From an uncultured Bacteroides sp. (GTDB taxonomy: Bacteria; Bacteroidota; Bacteroidia; Bacteroidales; Bacteroidaceae), in the NCBI RefSeq assembly GCF_963677685.1, contig NZ_OY782186.1, positions 1,674,001 to 1,738,000 on the forward strand: DNA of 64,000 nucleotides. The letters run 5' to 3'. The position numbers were made by a program, and so were the translations under genes. The notes under the pieces are model-generated. The model did no database searches. It saw nothing but the letters and a program-made list of their open reading frames with translations, and had not been told where the DNA came from. Below, one piece after another: positions 8,656 through 18,500 of the stretch (its first letter is position 1; every line of letters begins with the position of its first letter).

Positions 8656-8703
8656 GAAAGCGTAGATTATTGCAACATGGAGGGGCAATAATGCTACGCT
8701 TTC
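8656..8703 (+). terminator. Intrinsic terminator after the TPR gene
   Basis: The arms 8656-8673 and 8685-8703 pair over 18 bp with a single bulged G at 8693 and an 11-nt loop. The outer stem is GAAAGCGTAG/CTACGCTTTC. A short T-rich stretch follows. It starts about 50 bp after the stop codon at 8603. Confidence 0.85.
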
Positions 8704-8957
8704 TCTTTGTTAAGTCTAGTTGTTTCTCTCTTTAAAGTGATTACATTAAGTAAATGCACAATAAACAGAAATACTGCATCTTTTTAGGAAAAGAATTTCC
8801 TTTAATTACTGAATTTCTCTTTAATCTTATTCTCAATATCTTAATTAAAGATAAAAAAGTTTTCCTTTTGTCCCCTAAAATGCTTCTATGACGTATTTAT
8901 ATATAGAGGCAAGTAGTTTTAAATACTTCTTGTTCGATTACAATAAATCATAGAATA

Positions 8958-9044
8958 AACGGGGATGGCGTATTTTTTTATAAATTTTCTCTCTCTAACA
9001 GTTACAATCCAATTAATTTTCTACGCGCCATTTCCCGTTTTTTT
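8958..9044 (+). other. Candidate structured leader or small RNA ending in a U-run
   Basis: In the 531-bp gap between the TPR and M16 genes, AACGGGGATGGCGTA (8958-8972) is complementary to TACGCGCCATTTCCCGTT (9022-9039), allowing one or two bulges. Seven T residues (9038-9044) follow at once. The enclosed stretch of about 49 nt is AT-rich. This is the form of an intrinsic terminator with a long hairpin, although the next gene starts 90 bp further on. It could end a small RNA or attenuate the M16 gene. I see no clear promoter, ORF or known RNA family here, and nothing else in the rest of the gap. Confidence 0.4.
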
Positions 9045-9134
9045 CTCCTCATAATGTTCTTTAAATAAAATTCCCACTAAGTTGTTTTGAAGAAGAATTT
9101 GAATAATTATCTAACAATGAATTAAATAATAAGA

Positions 9135-11942
9135 ATGAAAAAGATTTTGAGTTTTTTGCTGCTGTTATTGTTCTGCCCGTTTATCTTACAGGCACAATCA
9201 TCAGCACCACTTCCTATTGATCCAAATGTACGATATGGTAAATTGGATAATGGTTTAACGTATTACATCCGTCACAATGCATACCCAGAAAAACGTGCAG
9301 ATTTTTATATAGCGCAGAATGTAGGCTCTATATTAGAAAAAGATTCTCAATCAGGTTTGGCTCATTTCTTGGAGCATATGGCATTTAACGGAACAAAAAA
9401 TTATCCGGGGCGTAAAAAAATGCTTGATTATTTAGAGAAAAATGGGGCTAAGTTTGGTGTGAATGTAAATGCATATACCTCCTTTGATCAAACGGTATAT
9501 AATCTTTCTGATATTCCAGTGACTCGCAAAAGCTTAGTCGATTCTTGCTTATTAATATTGCACGATTGGTCTAGTTTCATCACTCTTGATAATACAGAGA
9601 TTGATAAAGAACGTGCCATTATTAAAGAAGAATGGCGTACACGTAATAGTGCAAATCTTCGTACTATGGATCGTTTGTTTTCTCTTTTGTTTAAAGGTAC
9701 CAGATATGCTAATCGCATGCCTATAGGGAGTATGGATGTGGTAGAACATTTCCCTTATCAAGCTATTAAAGATTACTATCATAAATGGTATAGACCTGAT
9801 CTTCAGGCTATTATTATAGTTGGGGATATTGATGTAGATCGGGTAGAAACTCGTATGAAAGAGATGTTTGCTGACATAAAGAAACCTGTTAATCCTGCTC
9901 ATAGAGAATATTTCACTATACCGGACTATACCTCACCCATTGCTTCAGTGTTAACAGATCCTGAAACTACAGCTACCAATATTGCCATTTATTATCCTCA
10001 TCCTGCTATGAGTGATTCAATAAAAGGGACAGAGAAGGGATATTATGAGATGCTTTTACAGAACTTTGTTTCAAATATGCTCTCAACTCGTTTAAGTGAA
10101 ATGACACAAAAAGCAAATGCTCCTTTTACAGAAGCATCAGCAGGAAATGGTGATTTTCTTATAGTTAAAACAAAAGAAGCATGGACGCTTTATGCTGGTT
10201 GTAAAGATGGAGCGGTTTTATCTGCTCTTGAGGCAGTTGTAACTGAAAATGAGAGAGCTAAACGTTTTGGCTTTACACAACCAGAACTTGATCGTATAAA
10301 AACTTCTTTTTTAGAAATGTATGCTAACTCTTATAATAATCGTAATAAAGCGGAAAATTCTAGTTATGTGAAAGAATATGTCAATAATTTCATAAATGAT
10401 GAACCTATTCCTGGAATTACTTACGAATATGAACTAGTAAAGAAACTTCTACCTAAGATTAATTTGGAGGCAGTGAATGAATGTCTTCGTCGTCTTTCGG
10501 CAACTCCTAATATGGTTATATCTGTTACAGGTCCTCAGAAAGAAGGAATTACTTATCCCTCAGAAAGTGAGTTGATAAAGACAGTACAGGATGTCGCTAA
10601 AGAAAAGTTAACTCCTTATACAGAGAAAGTTATTTCCACAAACTTGATTTCTTCATTACCTGCTTCAGGAAAAGTTGTCAATGTGAAAAAGAATGCCAAG
10701 ATGGGGGCTACAGAATGGATACTTTCTAATGGTATGCACGTAGTGTTGAAAAAAACCGATTATAAAGATGATGAAATTCAGATGTCATCCATAGCTTATG
10801 GTGGCACTTCTCTTTTTGATGATAATGAAGTCCTTAATGCTCGATTTATAAATGCTGTACCCTCTATTGGTGGAATAGGTAACTTTAGTTCTATTGATTT
10901 AGGCAAAGCTTTAGCAGGTAAATCTGCAGCTGTTTCTGCTTCGGTAAGCTCTTCTACAGAGAGTATCTCCGGCTCATCATCTATAAAAGATGTAGAAACA
11001 ATGTTGCAGCTTACTTATCTTTACTTCACAGCCCCTCGTAAGGATAAGCAGGCTTATGCTGCATTTGTTGAGCGCTTGCGTAATCAACTGAAAAATGCTG
11101 AGGCTTCACCATCCTCTATTTTAGGTGATTCAATATCGCATGCTGTTTACGGCAATAATCCACGTGCTCAAAGAATACATCTTGATGATATAAATAAACT
11201 CAATTATGATCGTATGATTGAGATGTATAAAGAGGTATTTGCTAATCCTTCTGCTTTCACTTTTGTATTCGTAGGTTCTATTGATGAAACTACTTTTCGT
11301 CCATTGGTGGAAAAATACTTAGCTTCACTTCCTGCAGGAAATAAGAATATAAGGAATAAGAAGAGAAAAGATAATATTCGTAAAGGCTATTATACGAATA
11401 TCTTTTCTCAGAAAATGCAGGCACCCAAAGCTAGTAGTTTGAAACTTTATTGGGGGATGCTGAAAAGAAATCACAAAAATGAAATTTCCCTTAGTATTTT
11501 GAAGCAAGTTCTTGATGTGGTTTATACTCGTACGGTACGTGAAGCCGAAGGGGGTACTTATGGTGTTTCTACAGGAGCAAGCATTAGTCGTATACCAGAT
11601 GGACGGACTATGCTTCAGATCTACTTTGATACTAAGCCTGAGAAGGAGCGTCATTTGAGTGACATCATTCGTCGTGAATTTGCTCGCATTGCTAGTGACG
11701 GTCCTGAACAAGTAGACTTTAACAAGACGAAAGAGTATATGCTTAAAAGTTTTCAAGAAAACTTGAAGACAAATGATTATTGGTCTGGTATTTTGAGTAC
11801 TTTTTATTTCTATAATGAAGACTACCAGAGTGATTATCTTAAGACGCTTGAATCTGTAACACCAGCTGATGTACAGAGAATAGCAGCTGAACTACTTGCT
11901 AAAAAGAATCTTATTGAAGTCGTTATGATGCCTAAAAAATAG
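9135..11942 (+). CDS. M16 family zinc metallopeptidase (pitrilysin/insulinase type), secreted
   Basis: This is a 935-residue periplasmic or envelope protease with a signal peptide ending near L-Q-A-Q-S (about residue 21). The inverted zinc motif H-F-L-E-H is at residues 77-81 (His77, Glu80 catalytic, His81). The third zinc ligand is expected about 75 residues later, in D-K-E-R-A-I-I-K-E-E-W. M16 enzymes are clamshells of two halves. The second half (from about residue 500, beginning again with an L-S-N-G-M-H-V-V-L-K-K segment) lacks the zinc motif and carries the conserved R/Y pair (T-Y-G-V). The family degrades peptides inside the clamshell. The substrate is not predictable here. It appears to be a single-gene transcript between two terminators. 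Confidence 0.93.
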   Translation: MKKILSFLLLLLFCPFILQAQSSAPLPIDPNVRYGKLDNGLTYYIRHNAYPEKRADFYIAQNVGSILEKDSQSGLAHFLEHMAFNGTKNYPGRKKMLDYLEKNGAKFGVNVNAYTSFDQTVYNLSDIPVTRKSLVDSCLLILHDWSSFITLDNTEIDKERAIIKEEWRTRNSANLRTMDRLFSLLFKGTRYANRMPIGSMDVVEHFPYQAIKDYYHKWYRPDLQAIIIVGDIDVDRVETRMKEMFADIKKPVNPAHREYFTIPDYTSPIASVLTDPETTATNIAIYYPHPAMSDSIKGTEKGYYEMLLQNFVSNMLSTRLSEMTQKANAPFTEASAGNGDFLIVKTKEAWTLYAGCKDGAVLSALEAVVTENERAKRFGFTQPELDRIKTSFLEMYANSYNNRNKAENSSYVKEYVNNFINDEPIPGITYEYELVKKLLPKINLEAVNECLRRLSATPNMVISVTGPQKEGITYPSESELIKTVQDVAKEKLTPYTEKVISTNLISSLPASGKVVNVKKNAKMGATEWILSNGMHVVLKKTDYKDDEIQMSSIAYGGTSLFDDNEVLNARFINAVPSIGGIGNFSSIDLGKALAGKSAAVSASVSSSTESISGSSSIKDVETMLQLTYLYFTAPRKDKQAYAAFVERLRNQLKNAEASPSSILGDSISHAVYGNNPRAQRIHLDDINKLNYDRMIEMYKEVFANPSAFTFVFVGSIDETTFRPLVEKYLASLPAGNKNIRNKKRKDNIRKGYYTNIFSQKMQAPKASSLKLYWGMLKRNHKNEISLSILKQVLDVVYTRTVREAEGGTYGVSTGASISRIPDGRTMLQIYFDTKPEKERHLSDIIRREFARIASDGPEQVDFNKTKEYMLKSFQENLKTNDYWSGILSTFYFYNEDYQSDYLKTLESVTPADVQRIAAELLAKKNLIEVVMMPKK

Positions 11943-11964
11943 GTATATATATTTATGTGTATAT

Positions 11965-12011
11965 AAATAGCTCATAAAGGAATAATTCTTTTTCTACTTT
12001 ATGAGCTATTT
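11965..12011 (+). terminator. Intrinsic terminator after the M16 peptidase
   Basis: A perfect 15-bp stem (11965-11979 with 11997-12011, core ATAGCTCATAAAG) with a 17-nt loop is followed by a T-run. It lies 22 bp after the M16 stop codon. Confidence 0.85.
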
Positions 12012-12021
12012 TTTATCTTTG
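11991..12021 (+). promoter_or_regulatory. Promoter of ridA, overlapping the preceding terminator
   Basis: TATCTTTG at 12014-12021 matches the -7 consensus exactly. TTTC at 11991-11994, 19 nt upstream, is a one-mismatch -33 element. The -33 lies in the terminator loop and the spacer contains the terminator's 3' arm, so the two signals share DNA. Transcription would start about 35-40 bp before the ridA ATG. Confidence 0.5.
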
Positions 12022-12064
12022 AACTCTCTGAATGATAAAATTGTAATATTAAAACTAAGAGAAA

Positions 12065-12439
12065 ATGAAAAAAGTTATTTGCAGTGATAAAGCACCAGGT
12101 GCTATTGGTCCTTATAGTCAGGCTATTGAAGCCGGAGGTATGGTTTTTGTTTCCGGTCAGCTACCTATTGACGCAGCTACCGGAATGATGGCCGAGGGCG
12201 TTGAAGAACAGGCTCGACAGTCTTTAGAAAACATCAAGCACATCTTGGCGGAAGCCGGACTTACTATGGCAAACATAGTAAAGACTACTGTCTTCCTACA
12301 AGATATGAGTCTTTTTGCGGGGATGAATGGTGTCTATTCTACCTTTTTCGACGGAGCATTTCCTGCACGTTCTGCCGTTGCCGTAAAAGCTTTGCCCAAA
12401 GATGCTTTAGTAGAGATTGAGTGTATTGCGGTTCGCTAA
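12065..12439 (+). CDS. ridA: RidA family enamine/imine deaminase
   Basis: This 124-residue cytoplasmic protein is the standard length for the Rid (YjgF/YER057c/UK114) family. The family forms trimers and hydrolyses reactive 2-aminoacrylate and related imines, protecting PLP enzymes. Visible hallmarks are G-P-Y-S-Q-A near residue 16, the F-V-S-G-Q-L-P strand, and the C-terminal F-P-A-R-S-A-V-A-V-K-A-L-P-K-D-A-L-V-E-I. The last segment contains the conserved substrate-binding Arg (about residue 104) and the acidic Glu near the end. It converges with folC, and the two coding regions overlap by 33 bp at their 3' ends. Confidence 0.96.
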   Translation: MKKVICSDKAPGAIGPYSQAIEAGGMVFVSGQLPIDAATGMMAEGVEEQARQSLENIKHILAEAGLTMANIVKTTVFLQDMSLFAGMNGVYSTFFDGAFPARSAVAVKALPKDALVEIECIAVR

Positions 12440-13708
12440 TAAATCTGCTACAATAAAACTACTGCCTCCTATGAAGATAAAATCTTCGGGGAGGCTTTTC
12501 TTTTTTGCCTCTTTTACTGCTGTGATAACATCTGGATAACATTTTCCTTGTAAACCAAAAGCTTTCGCTTTTTCAAGGAGTTCTTGTTCGGGCAGTGCAC
12601 GTTTTACATTTGCTTTGGTGAAATAATATTGTGTATTTGAAGGCAACAAGGCCAATACGCCTGCAATGTCTTTATCATTGACCATACCCATCACAATATG
12701 AAGTTGATGATAAGTTTGCCGCTTTAGTTGTTCGCATATATATCCTATTCCTCCCACATTGTGGCCTGTATCGCACATTATGACTGGGTGTTCTTGCAAT
12801 TTTTGCCAACGTCCCATTAAACCGGTTAATTCAGATACATTGGCAAATCCTTTTTTTACAGCTTTTTCGGTAATATGATATCCCGCTTTTTTTAGTAACG
12901 TAATTGCGCTCAGTAAGGTATTTGTATTTTTTAGTTGGCAAAGTCCTCCTAATTCTCCTAGTAGTTCGGGATAGTCACTACATTCATAATTCCAATATCC
13001 GTTGGCTGTTATTTTAGCATTTAATAGTCTTTGTTCATCTTCTGCAAAAACAATTGGTGCATTAACTTCTTTTGCTTTTTCTTCAAAGACAGGACGGGTC
13101 TCTTCAGTTGTTTCACCTATTACTACAGGTATTCCGTTTTTTATTACACCTGCTTTCTCGAAAGCTATTTGGGCTAAAGTATTTCCTAAAAATTGTGTGT
13201 GATCAAAACTTATATTTGTTATCACGGCTAAATCCGGAGTGATAATATTGGTGCAATCTAATCTGCCGCCTAAACCTACCTCAATGACTGCCACGTCTAC
13301 TCCAACTTCCGCAAAGTAACGGAAAGCCATTGCCGTCGTTAATTCGAAGAATGAGGGATAAAGCGGTTCAAAAAAAGATCTTTCTTTTTCTATAAAACGA
13401 ACTACATAATCTTCCGGAATGCTTTCTCCATTTACCCTGATTCGTTCTCTAAAATCTATCAGGTGTGGTGAAGTATATAATCCGACCCTATATCCGGCTT
13501 CTTGCAAGATTGCAGCTAATGTATGCGAACAAGAACCTTTACCGTTTGTTCCTGCTACATGAATACTATGAAATTTTTTGTGAGGATGTTCTAAGTGGGC
13601 ATCTAGTGCCAGTGTATTTTCCAATCCCTCTTTATAAGCCTTACTACCTACTTGTTGAAACAACGGAGCTGCGTTGTATAAGTATGTCAGCGTTTCCTGA
13701 TAATTCAT
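12407..13708 (-). CDS. folC: Bifunctional folylpolyglutamate synthase / dihydrofolate synthase
   Basis: FolC adds glutamate to dihydropteroate and to reduced folates, using ATP. I place the start at the ATG whose complement is at 13706-13708 (M-N-Y-Q-E-T-L-T-Y-L), giving 433 residues. The frame stays open to an upstream ATG at 13816, but the extra 36 residues are Lys-rich and unlike the family N-terminus. The P-loop G-T-N-G-K-G-S is followed by the Mur-ligase-type substrate region (V-I-E-V-G-L-G-G-R-L-D-C-T-N). A C-terminal Rossmann-like domain contains C-D-T-G-H-N-V-G-G. The gene is divergent from the phoH-type gene and its 3' end overlaps convergent ridA. Confidence 0.95.
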   Translation of the reverse strand: MNYQETLTYLYNAAPLFQQVGSKAYKEGLENTLALDAHLEHPHKKFHSIHVAGTNGKGSCSHTLAAILQEAGYRVGLYTSPHLIDFRERIRVNGESIPEDYVVRFIEKERSFFEPLYPSFFELTTAMAFRYFAEVGVDVAVIEVGLGGRLDCTNIITPDLAVITNISFDHTQFLGNTLAQIAFEKAGVIKNGIPVVIGETTEETRPVFEEKAKEVNAPIVFAEDEQRLLNAKITANGYWNYECSDYPELLGELGGLCQLKNTNTLLSAITLLKKAGYHITEKAVKKGFANVSELTGLMGRWQKLQEHPVIMCDTGHNVGGIGYICEQLKRQTYHQLHIVMGMVNDKDIAGVLALLPSNTQYYFTKANVKRALPEQELLEKAKAFGLQGKCYPDVITAVKEAKKKSLPEDFIFIGGSSFIVADLLANRNTLNLY

Positions 13709-13842
13709 CGTTTGTAATCTTTTAACAGGTATTTCGACCTGTTTGTCCTTCTTATTTGTTAATTTAGTAACCGGGTCAGTATAGTGATACTTCCCCATTT
13801 GCTTTACAGATTGCAAATATCAACATTTAAAATCTAACATGT

Positions 13843-15168
13843 ATGGGAACTAAAAAGAATTTTGTGCTTGACACAAATGTAATTCTTCACGATTACAACT
13901 GCCTGAAGAACTTTCAAGAGAATGATATTTATCTTCCTATTGTGGTGCTTGAGGAGTTGGACAAGTTTAAAAAAGGGAACGAACAAATTAATTTTAATGC
14001 CCGGGAGTTTGTACGAGAGTTAGATGCCATTACGGATGATAACCTTTTTTCTAAAGGCGCATCCTTAGGTGAGGGATTAGGTAAACTCTTTATCATGACT
14101 GCTAATGTGGAAGCGGAACGCGTTAAGGCTGCTTTCACAGAACACTCTCCTGATCACCAGATATTAGCTCTAGCAGAATTTCTTGAAAAGAAGCATCCTC
14201 GTATAAAAACCATACTTGTAACTAAGGATGTGAATTTGCGTATGAAAGCTCGCTCCATAGGAGTGCTTTGCGAGGATTATATCACTGATAAAGTTATCAA
14301 TGTTGATGTTTTCGAGCAATCTAATGAAACTTTTGATGCTATTTCTCCAACACTTATTGATCGTATTTATACTTCAAAAGAGGGGATTGATGTGGATGAA
14401 TTTGATTTTAAAGCAATTCTTCGTCCCAATGAATGCTTTGTTTTGAAAAGCGATCGTAACACCGTATTGGCTCGTTACAACCCGTTTACTCGTACGGTTG
14501 ATAAGGTAAGCAAGAGTAAAAATTATGGCATTGAACCTCGTAATGCTGAACAAAGTTTTGCTTTCGAAGTTCTTAATGACCCTAAAGTAAAGTTAGTAGC
14601 GCTCACAGGAAAGGCCGGTACAGGTAAAACACTTCTAGCTCTTGCTGCCGCTTTGGCTAACTTAAACGAATATAAACAGGTTCTTTTGGCCCGTCCCATT
14701 GTGTCATTGTCTAACAAAGATATCGGTTTTCTGCCTGGAGATGCCCAGGAGAAAGTAGCTCCCTACATGCAACCTCTGTTTGATAATCTAAATGTCATTA
14801 AGCATCAGTTTGCCTCGAACTCTCCAGAAGTTAAGCGTATTGAAGATATGCAAAAAGGTGATCAACTTGTTATTGAAGCATTGGCTTTCATTCGCGGACG
14901 AAGCTTGAGTGATACTTATTGTATTATTGATGAGGCTCAGAATCTTACTCCTCATGAAATTAAAACGATTATTACTCGTGCAGGTGAAGGCACAAAGATG
15001 GTGTTTACGGGAGATATTCAGCAGATAGATCAACCTTATCTTGATAGTCAATCTAACGGTTTGGTATATATGATTGATCGTATGAAAGATCAGAATATCT
15101 TTTCTCATATCAATTTGATAAAAGGTGAACGCAGTCAGTTAAGTGAGTTAGCTAGTAATTTGATGTAA
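13843..15168 (+). CDS. PIN domain-PhoH family ATPase (PhoH2/YlaK-like)
   Basis: This is a 441-residue two-domain protein. Residues 1-150 form a PIN-type nuclease domain: F-V-L-D-T-N-V-I-L-H-D at the N-terminus gives the first acidic residue, E-E-L-D-K-F follows, and T-K-D-V-N-L-R gives the later Asp. From about residue 230 comes the PhoH P-loop ATPase, with Walker A G-K-A-G-T-G-K-T at 256-263 and Walker B Y-C-I-I-D-E-A-Q-N-L. PhoH2 proteins are described as sequence-dependent RNA-unwinding and RNA-cleaving enzymes, so RNA processing is the likely role. It is followed by a compact terminator. Confidence 0.92.
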   Translation: MGTKKNFVLDTNVILHDYNCLKNFQENDIYLPIVVLEELDKFKKGNEQINFNAREFVRELDAITDDNLFSKGASLGEGLGKLFIMTANVEAERVKAAFTEHSPDHQILALAEFLEKKHPRIKTILVTKDVNLRMKARSIGVLCEDYITDKVINVDVFEQSNETFDAISPTLIDRIYTSKEGIDVDEFDFKAILRPNECFVLKSDRNTVLARYNPFTRTVDKVSKSKNYGIEPRNAEQSFAFEVLNDPKVKLVALTGKAGTGKTLLALAAALANLNEYKQVLLARPIVSLSNKDIGFLPGDAQEKVAPYMQPLFDNLNVIKHQFASNSPEVKRIEDMQKGDQLVIEALAFIRGRSLSDTYCIIDEAQNLTPHEIKTIITRAGEGTKMVFTGDIQQIDQPYLDSQSNGLVYMIDRMKDQNIFSHINLIKGERSQLSELASNLM

Positions 15169-15195
15169 AGCTATTGAATCGTTTTTAAATACACT

Positions 15196-15227
15196 AAAAA
15201 GAGGGGAGTTGAGGCTTCCCTCTTTTT
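15196..15227 (+). terminator. Intrinsic terminator after the PIN-PhoH gene
   Basis: AAAAAGAGGG (15196-15205) pairs with CCCTCTTTTT (15218-15227), with a 12-nt loop and a run of six T at the 3' side. It begins 28 bp after the stop codon. Confidence 0.85.
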
Positions 15228-15300
15228 TGAAGATTATCTTATTTCTCCTTCCCGAAAGAACGAAAAGGTCAGTATTAAACGGTTTATTTCTCTTCGAATG

Positions 15301-15333
15301 CCAATTGCACTTCATTCTTTGCCCAATTGCACT
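15301..15333. repeat. Two direct repeats of CCAATTGCACT
   Basis: The 11-mer CCAATTGCACT occurs at 15301-15311 and again at 15323-15333. The start-to-start distance is 22 bp, about two DNA turns. It lies upstream of the HTCS gene and of its probable promoter. Spaced direct repeats of this type are typical protein-binding sites, but no regulator can be named. Confidence 0.5.
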
Positions 15334-15358
15334 CCAAAAAGAAGACGATATCTTATTA

Positions 15359-15402
15359 CTGTTTTCATTATAAGTTATTGCGATAACTTATAATGAAAAC
15401 AG
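15359..15402. repeat. Perfect 20-bp inverted repeat with UGCG loop
   Basis: Arms 15359-15378 and 15383-15402 are perfectly complementary. The four-base loop is TGCG, which as RNA belongs to the stable UNCG tetraloop class. No T-run follows (AGATTATCTCC), so it is not an ordinary terminator. It sits between the phoH-type terminator and the HTCS gene. In this 420-bp gap I otherwise see only the direct repeats just upstream and a -7 promoter motif. Confidence 0.75.
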
Positions 15403-15539
15403 ATTATCTCCTAATGTAATCAAGCGGATGCTCTTTTATTCCGCATTAATCTTCTTTATATTAATAATCTATAATCTATCTCTTGACAAGAATGAGCCTG
15501 AAAAATCGGATATTGTCTATTCCTATTGGTGAATTTTGA

Positions 15540-15547
15540 TATATTTG
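15540..15547 (+). promoter_or_regulatory. Possible -7 element of the HTCS gene
   Basis: TATATTTG matches the -7 consensus TAnnTTTG exactly and lies 42 bp before the HTCS ATG at 15589. No convincing TTTG is present at the -33 position. Confidence 0.4.
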
Positions 15548-15588
15548 CATCTGCGTAACCGTATGTAATTTTGCTTTTGAAAAACGCC

Positions 15589-18500
15589 ATGTATAGAAAA
15601 ACTTTATATATCACATTACTCTTAACGCTATTGACCACCTTTGTTTATGGACAAAAGGTCAATTATCGTACTTTCGAAAATATCCATTTAAGCTCTGAAG
15701 CATCTCTTATTAATTGCTTTCTTCAAGATAGCGAAGGGCTGATTTGGATAGGCTCCAATAAGGGTCTTTACAGCTATGACGGATATTCGCCTCAGCAACA
15801 TTTTATTTTTGGAACGCAGAGTAATACTCACATCTATTGCGGAGTTATTGTAGATGGCTCTTATCTGTATCTAGGTGCTGATAATGGCCTTTTAATTTAT
15901 AATTATAAGACGGATTGTTACGAAGAGCCGCCCGTTCGCTTTCCTTCGGATGTGAGAAGTATCGCTTTGAAAGGAAAGAACTTGTGGCTTGGTACATTAA
16001 ATGGTCTCTATCTTTATAATCTTGATCGAAAGCAGTTAATTAAATTTGATCGTAAAAAATACGCCGGACTTCCTCATCAGACTATTTACTCTATTATTGT
16101 TGCCACGGATGGAACGGTATATGTCGGAACTTATAATGGTTTGTGCCGTTACCTGCCAGAGAAAGATCGATTTGAGAGAATTTCTCTACCCGTGGATAAG
16201 ACAAAGAACAATCAATTTATCAACTCTTTGTTTGAAGATACCAGCCGTCATTGCATCTGGATAGGTACGGAAGGAAGTCTTTTTAAGTATTTTCCGGCTA
16301 TGCATCGTGTGGAAAAGATAGAGCCGTTTCATGATAACTCTATCAAGTCTTTCACTTTGGACGGTAAACAACGCTTGCTGGTAGGAACGGATAATGGGTT
16401 GTATGTTTATCATGAAGCGACCGGAATTCAACATATTGTGCATGATTCTCGTAACATTCAGTCCTTATCCAATAATATCGTTTGGAATGTCTTTTCAGAT
16501 CGGGACAAGAATATTTGGTTGGGAACGGAATATGGCATCTCTATGTCCCGCTATAATAGTGCCTTTCTGTTTATTCCCATCTCACAAATTACTGGGGTGG
16601 GAGACGGCAATCATTTTTATTCTATCTTTAAAGATTCCCGAGATTATTTTTGGTTTGGAGGTACCAACGGATTAATAAGATCCGATAAACAGTCGGGGCA
16701 TTTACATCATTCTATATGGTATAGGATGGGAGATGCTACCTATCCTCTTTCTCATAGTAGGGTAAGAGATATCTATGAGGATAAAGCTCATGATCTTTGG
16801 ATTGCAACAGACGGAAGTATTAATCGTTATGATTATCAGAAACAACAATTTATTCATTACAATATTATTGATAGTACGCGCACGTATAATACTAATTGGG
16901 CTTATCGCATCTTTGAAGATGACAAAGACAGATTGTGGATTGCTACCTGTCTGGGTGGAATTTTTGTCGTGAATAAGAATAAATTGATACATTCATCTTC
17001 TGATGATTATTATATGGCAGAAGAGAATTATTCCACTACTAACGGACTTTCCGGAACCTTTGTTACTCAGATAGTGCCTGATCATGAAGGAAATGTGTGG
17101 GCATTGCTCTATAATAATGGCATAGATAAGATAAATGAGAAAACGAGAAAAGTAACAAAGATACCGCTTGGTAATCTGACTGGAGAAAAGAGTCCAAGTT
17201 ACATCTTGTGCGATGATTCGGGCATCATTTGGGCAGGATTTAGAGGTGGTTTGGTGCGTATTAATCCTAATGGAAATCATTTGAAAACCATTAAGTTTGA
17301 TGCTTTTAGCTCCAGTGAATTGTTTTGCATGATGGAGGTCAATAATCATATCTGGATATCCACGGCTGATGGCTTTTTGGTTGTTAATAAACAAACGATG
17401 AATGTGCAGCGCTTTAATGTTATGGATAGAATATTCACAGGTATGTATTTTGATCGTAAAGCAAATCTTATTTATCTGGGTTCTGTAGATGGATATGCCG
17501 TTTGTTCACCCGATATTGTAAAACTAGGGACCATTAAGCGTCCTGTTATTCTTTCTGCATTGTATGCTAATAACTTATTATATCACCCAAAAGAGAATAA
17601 AACTCCTCAAAGTATTCGTTATGCGAAGCATGTTGACTTGAACTACACGCAGAATCACCTCACTTTTGAATTTTCCGATTTACCCTATTCTCAGGATAAG
17701 AAAGAAAAGTTTGTTTATAAATTGCGCGGTGTTGATGAGGAATGGAACTTATTGAAACCCAACACGAATCGCATTTCATACAGTAATTTGGGATATGGAG
17801 ATTACCGTCTTTTCATCAGTGGTCTAAATGTAGATGGTAAACCTTCGGGTGATGCCTATACGTTAGATGTGAACATAAATCCCCCTTGGTATTATACTGG
17901 CTGGGCAAAAAGTTTATATCTGTTTTTATTCTTGGGACTAGTTGTTTGGACTATTAATTTCTTTAGAGTAAAGAATAAGTTGAGAATAGAGCGTATTGAG
18001 AAAGAAAAGATTATGGAGCAGTCTAAATTGAAGATAGACTTTTTTACGAATATATCTCATGACTTTAAAACGCCTTTGAGCATGATTATAGCACCAATAA
18101 GTAGGCTGTTACTTGATGCTAAAGGTCAAGAAATTAAGAAACAGTTACAATTAGTGCAGCGCAATGCCATGAAGTTGAACTCTTTGATTCATCAGGTTCT
18201 CGACTTTAACCGGGTGGACGCTCTCCCTGATTCTTTTTTGATTCTATCTAAAATTGAGTTTATTGCTTTTTCTAAAAGCTTATTTTCCATCTATAAAGAG
18301 GGAAATTCTGGCGTAAAAGGGGTGGATTTTGTTTTTCGTAGTAATGTTGACAAGCTCTATCTGGAAGTAGATGTCTTGAAGTTTGAATCTATCTTGAATA
18401 ATATTCTTTCCAATGCGGTGAAATATACCCTTAAAGGATCTATCGAATTGACTCTGGATTGTCAGGTCGAAAAACAACTGTTAGAAATTCGATTATCTGA

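Noticed and set aside
13709..13816. Upstream extension of folC by 36 codons
   Set aside because: The extra residues are Lys-rich, not family-like, and the internal ATG at 13708 gives the usual FolC N-terminus and length.
15571..15588. TTG start of the HTCS gene
   Set aside because: The ATG six codons later begins a normal signal peptide, and no feature favours the TTG.
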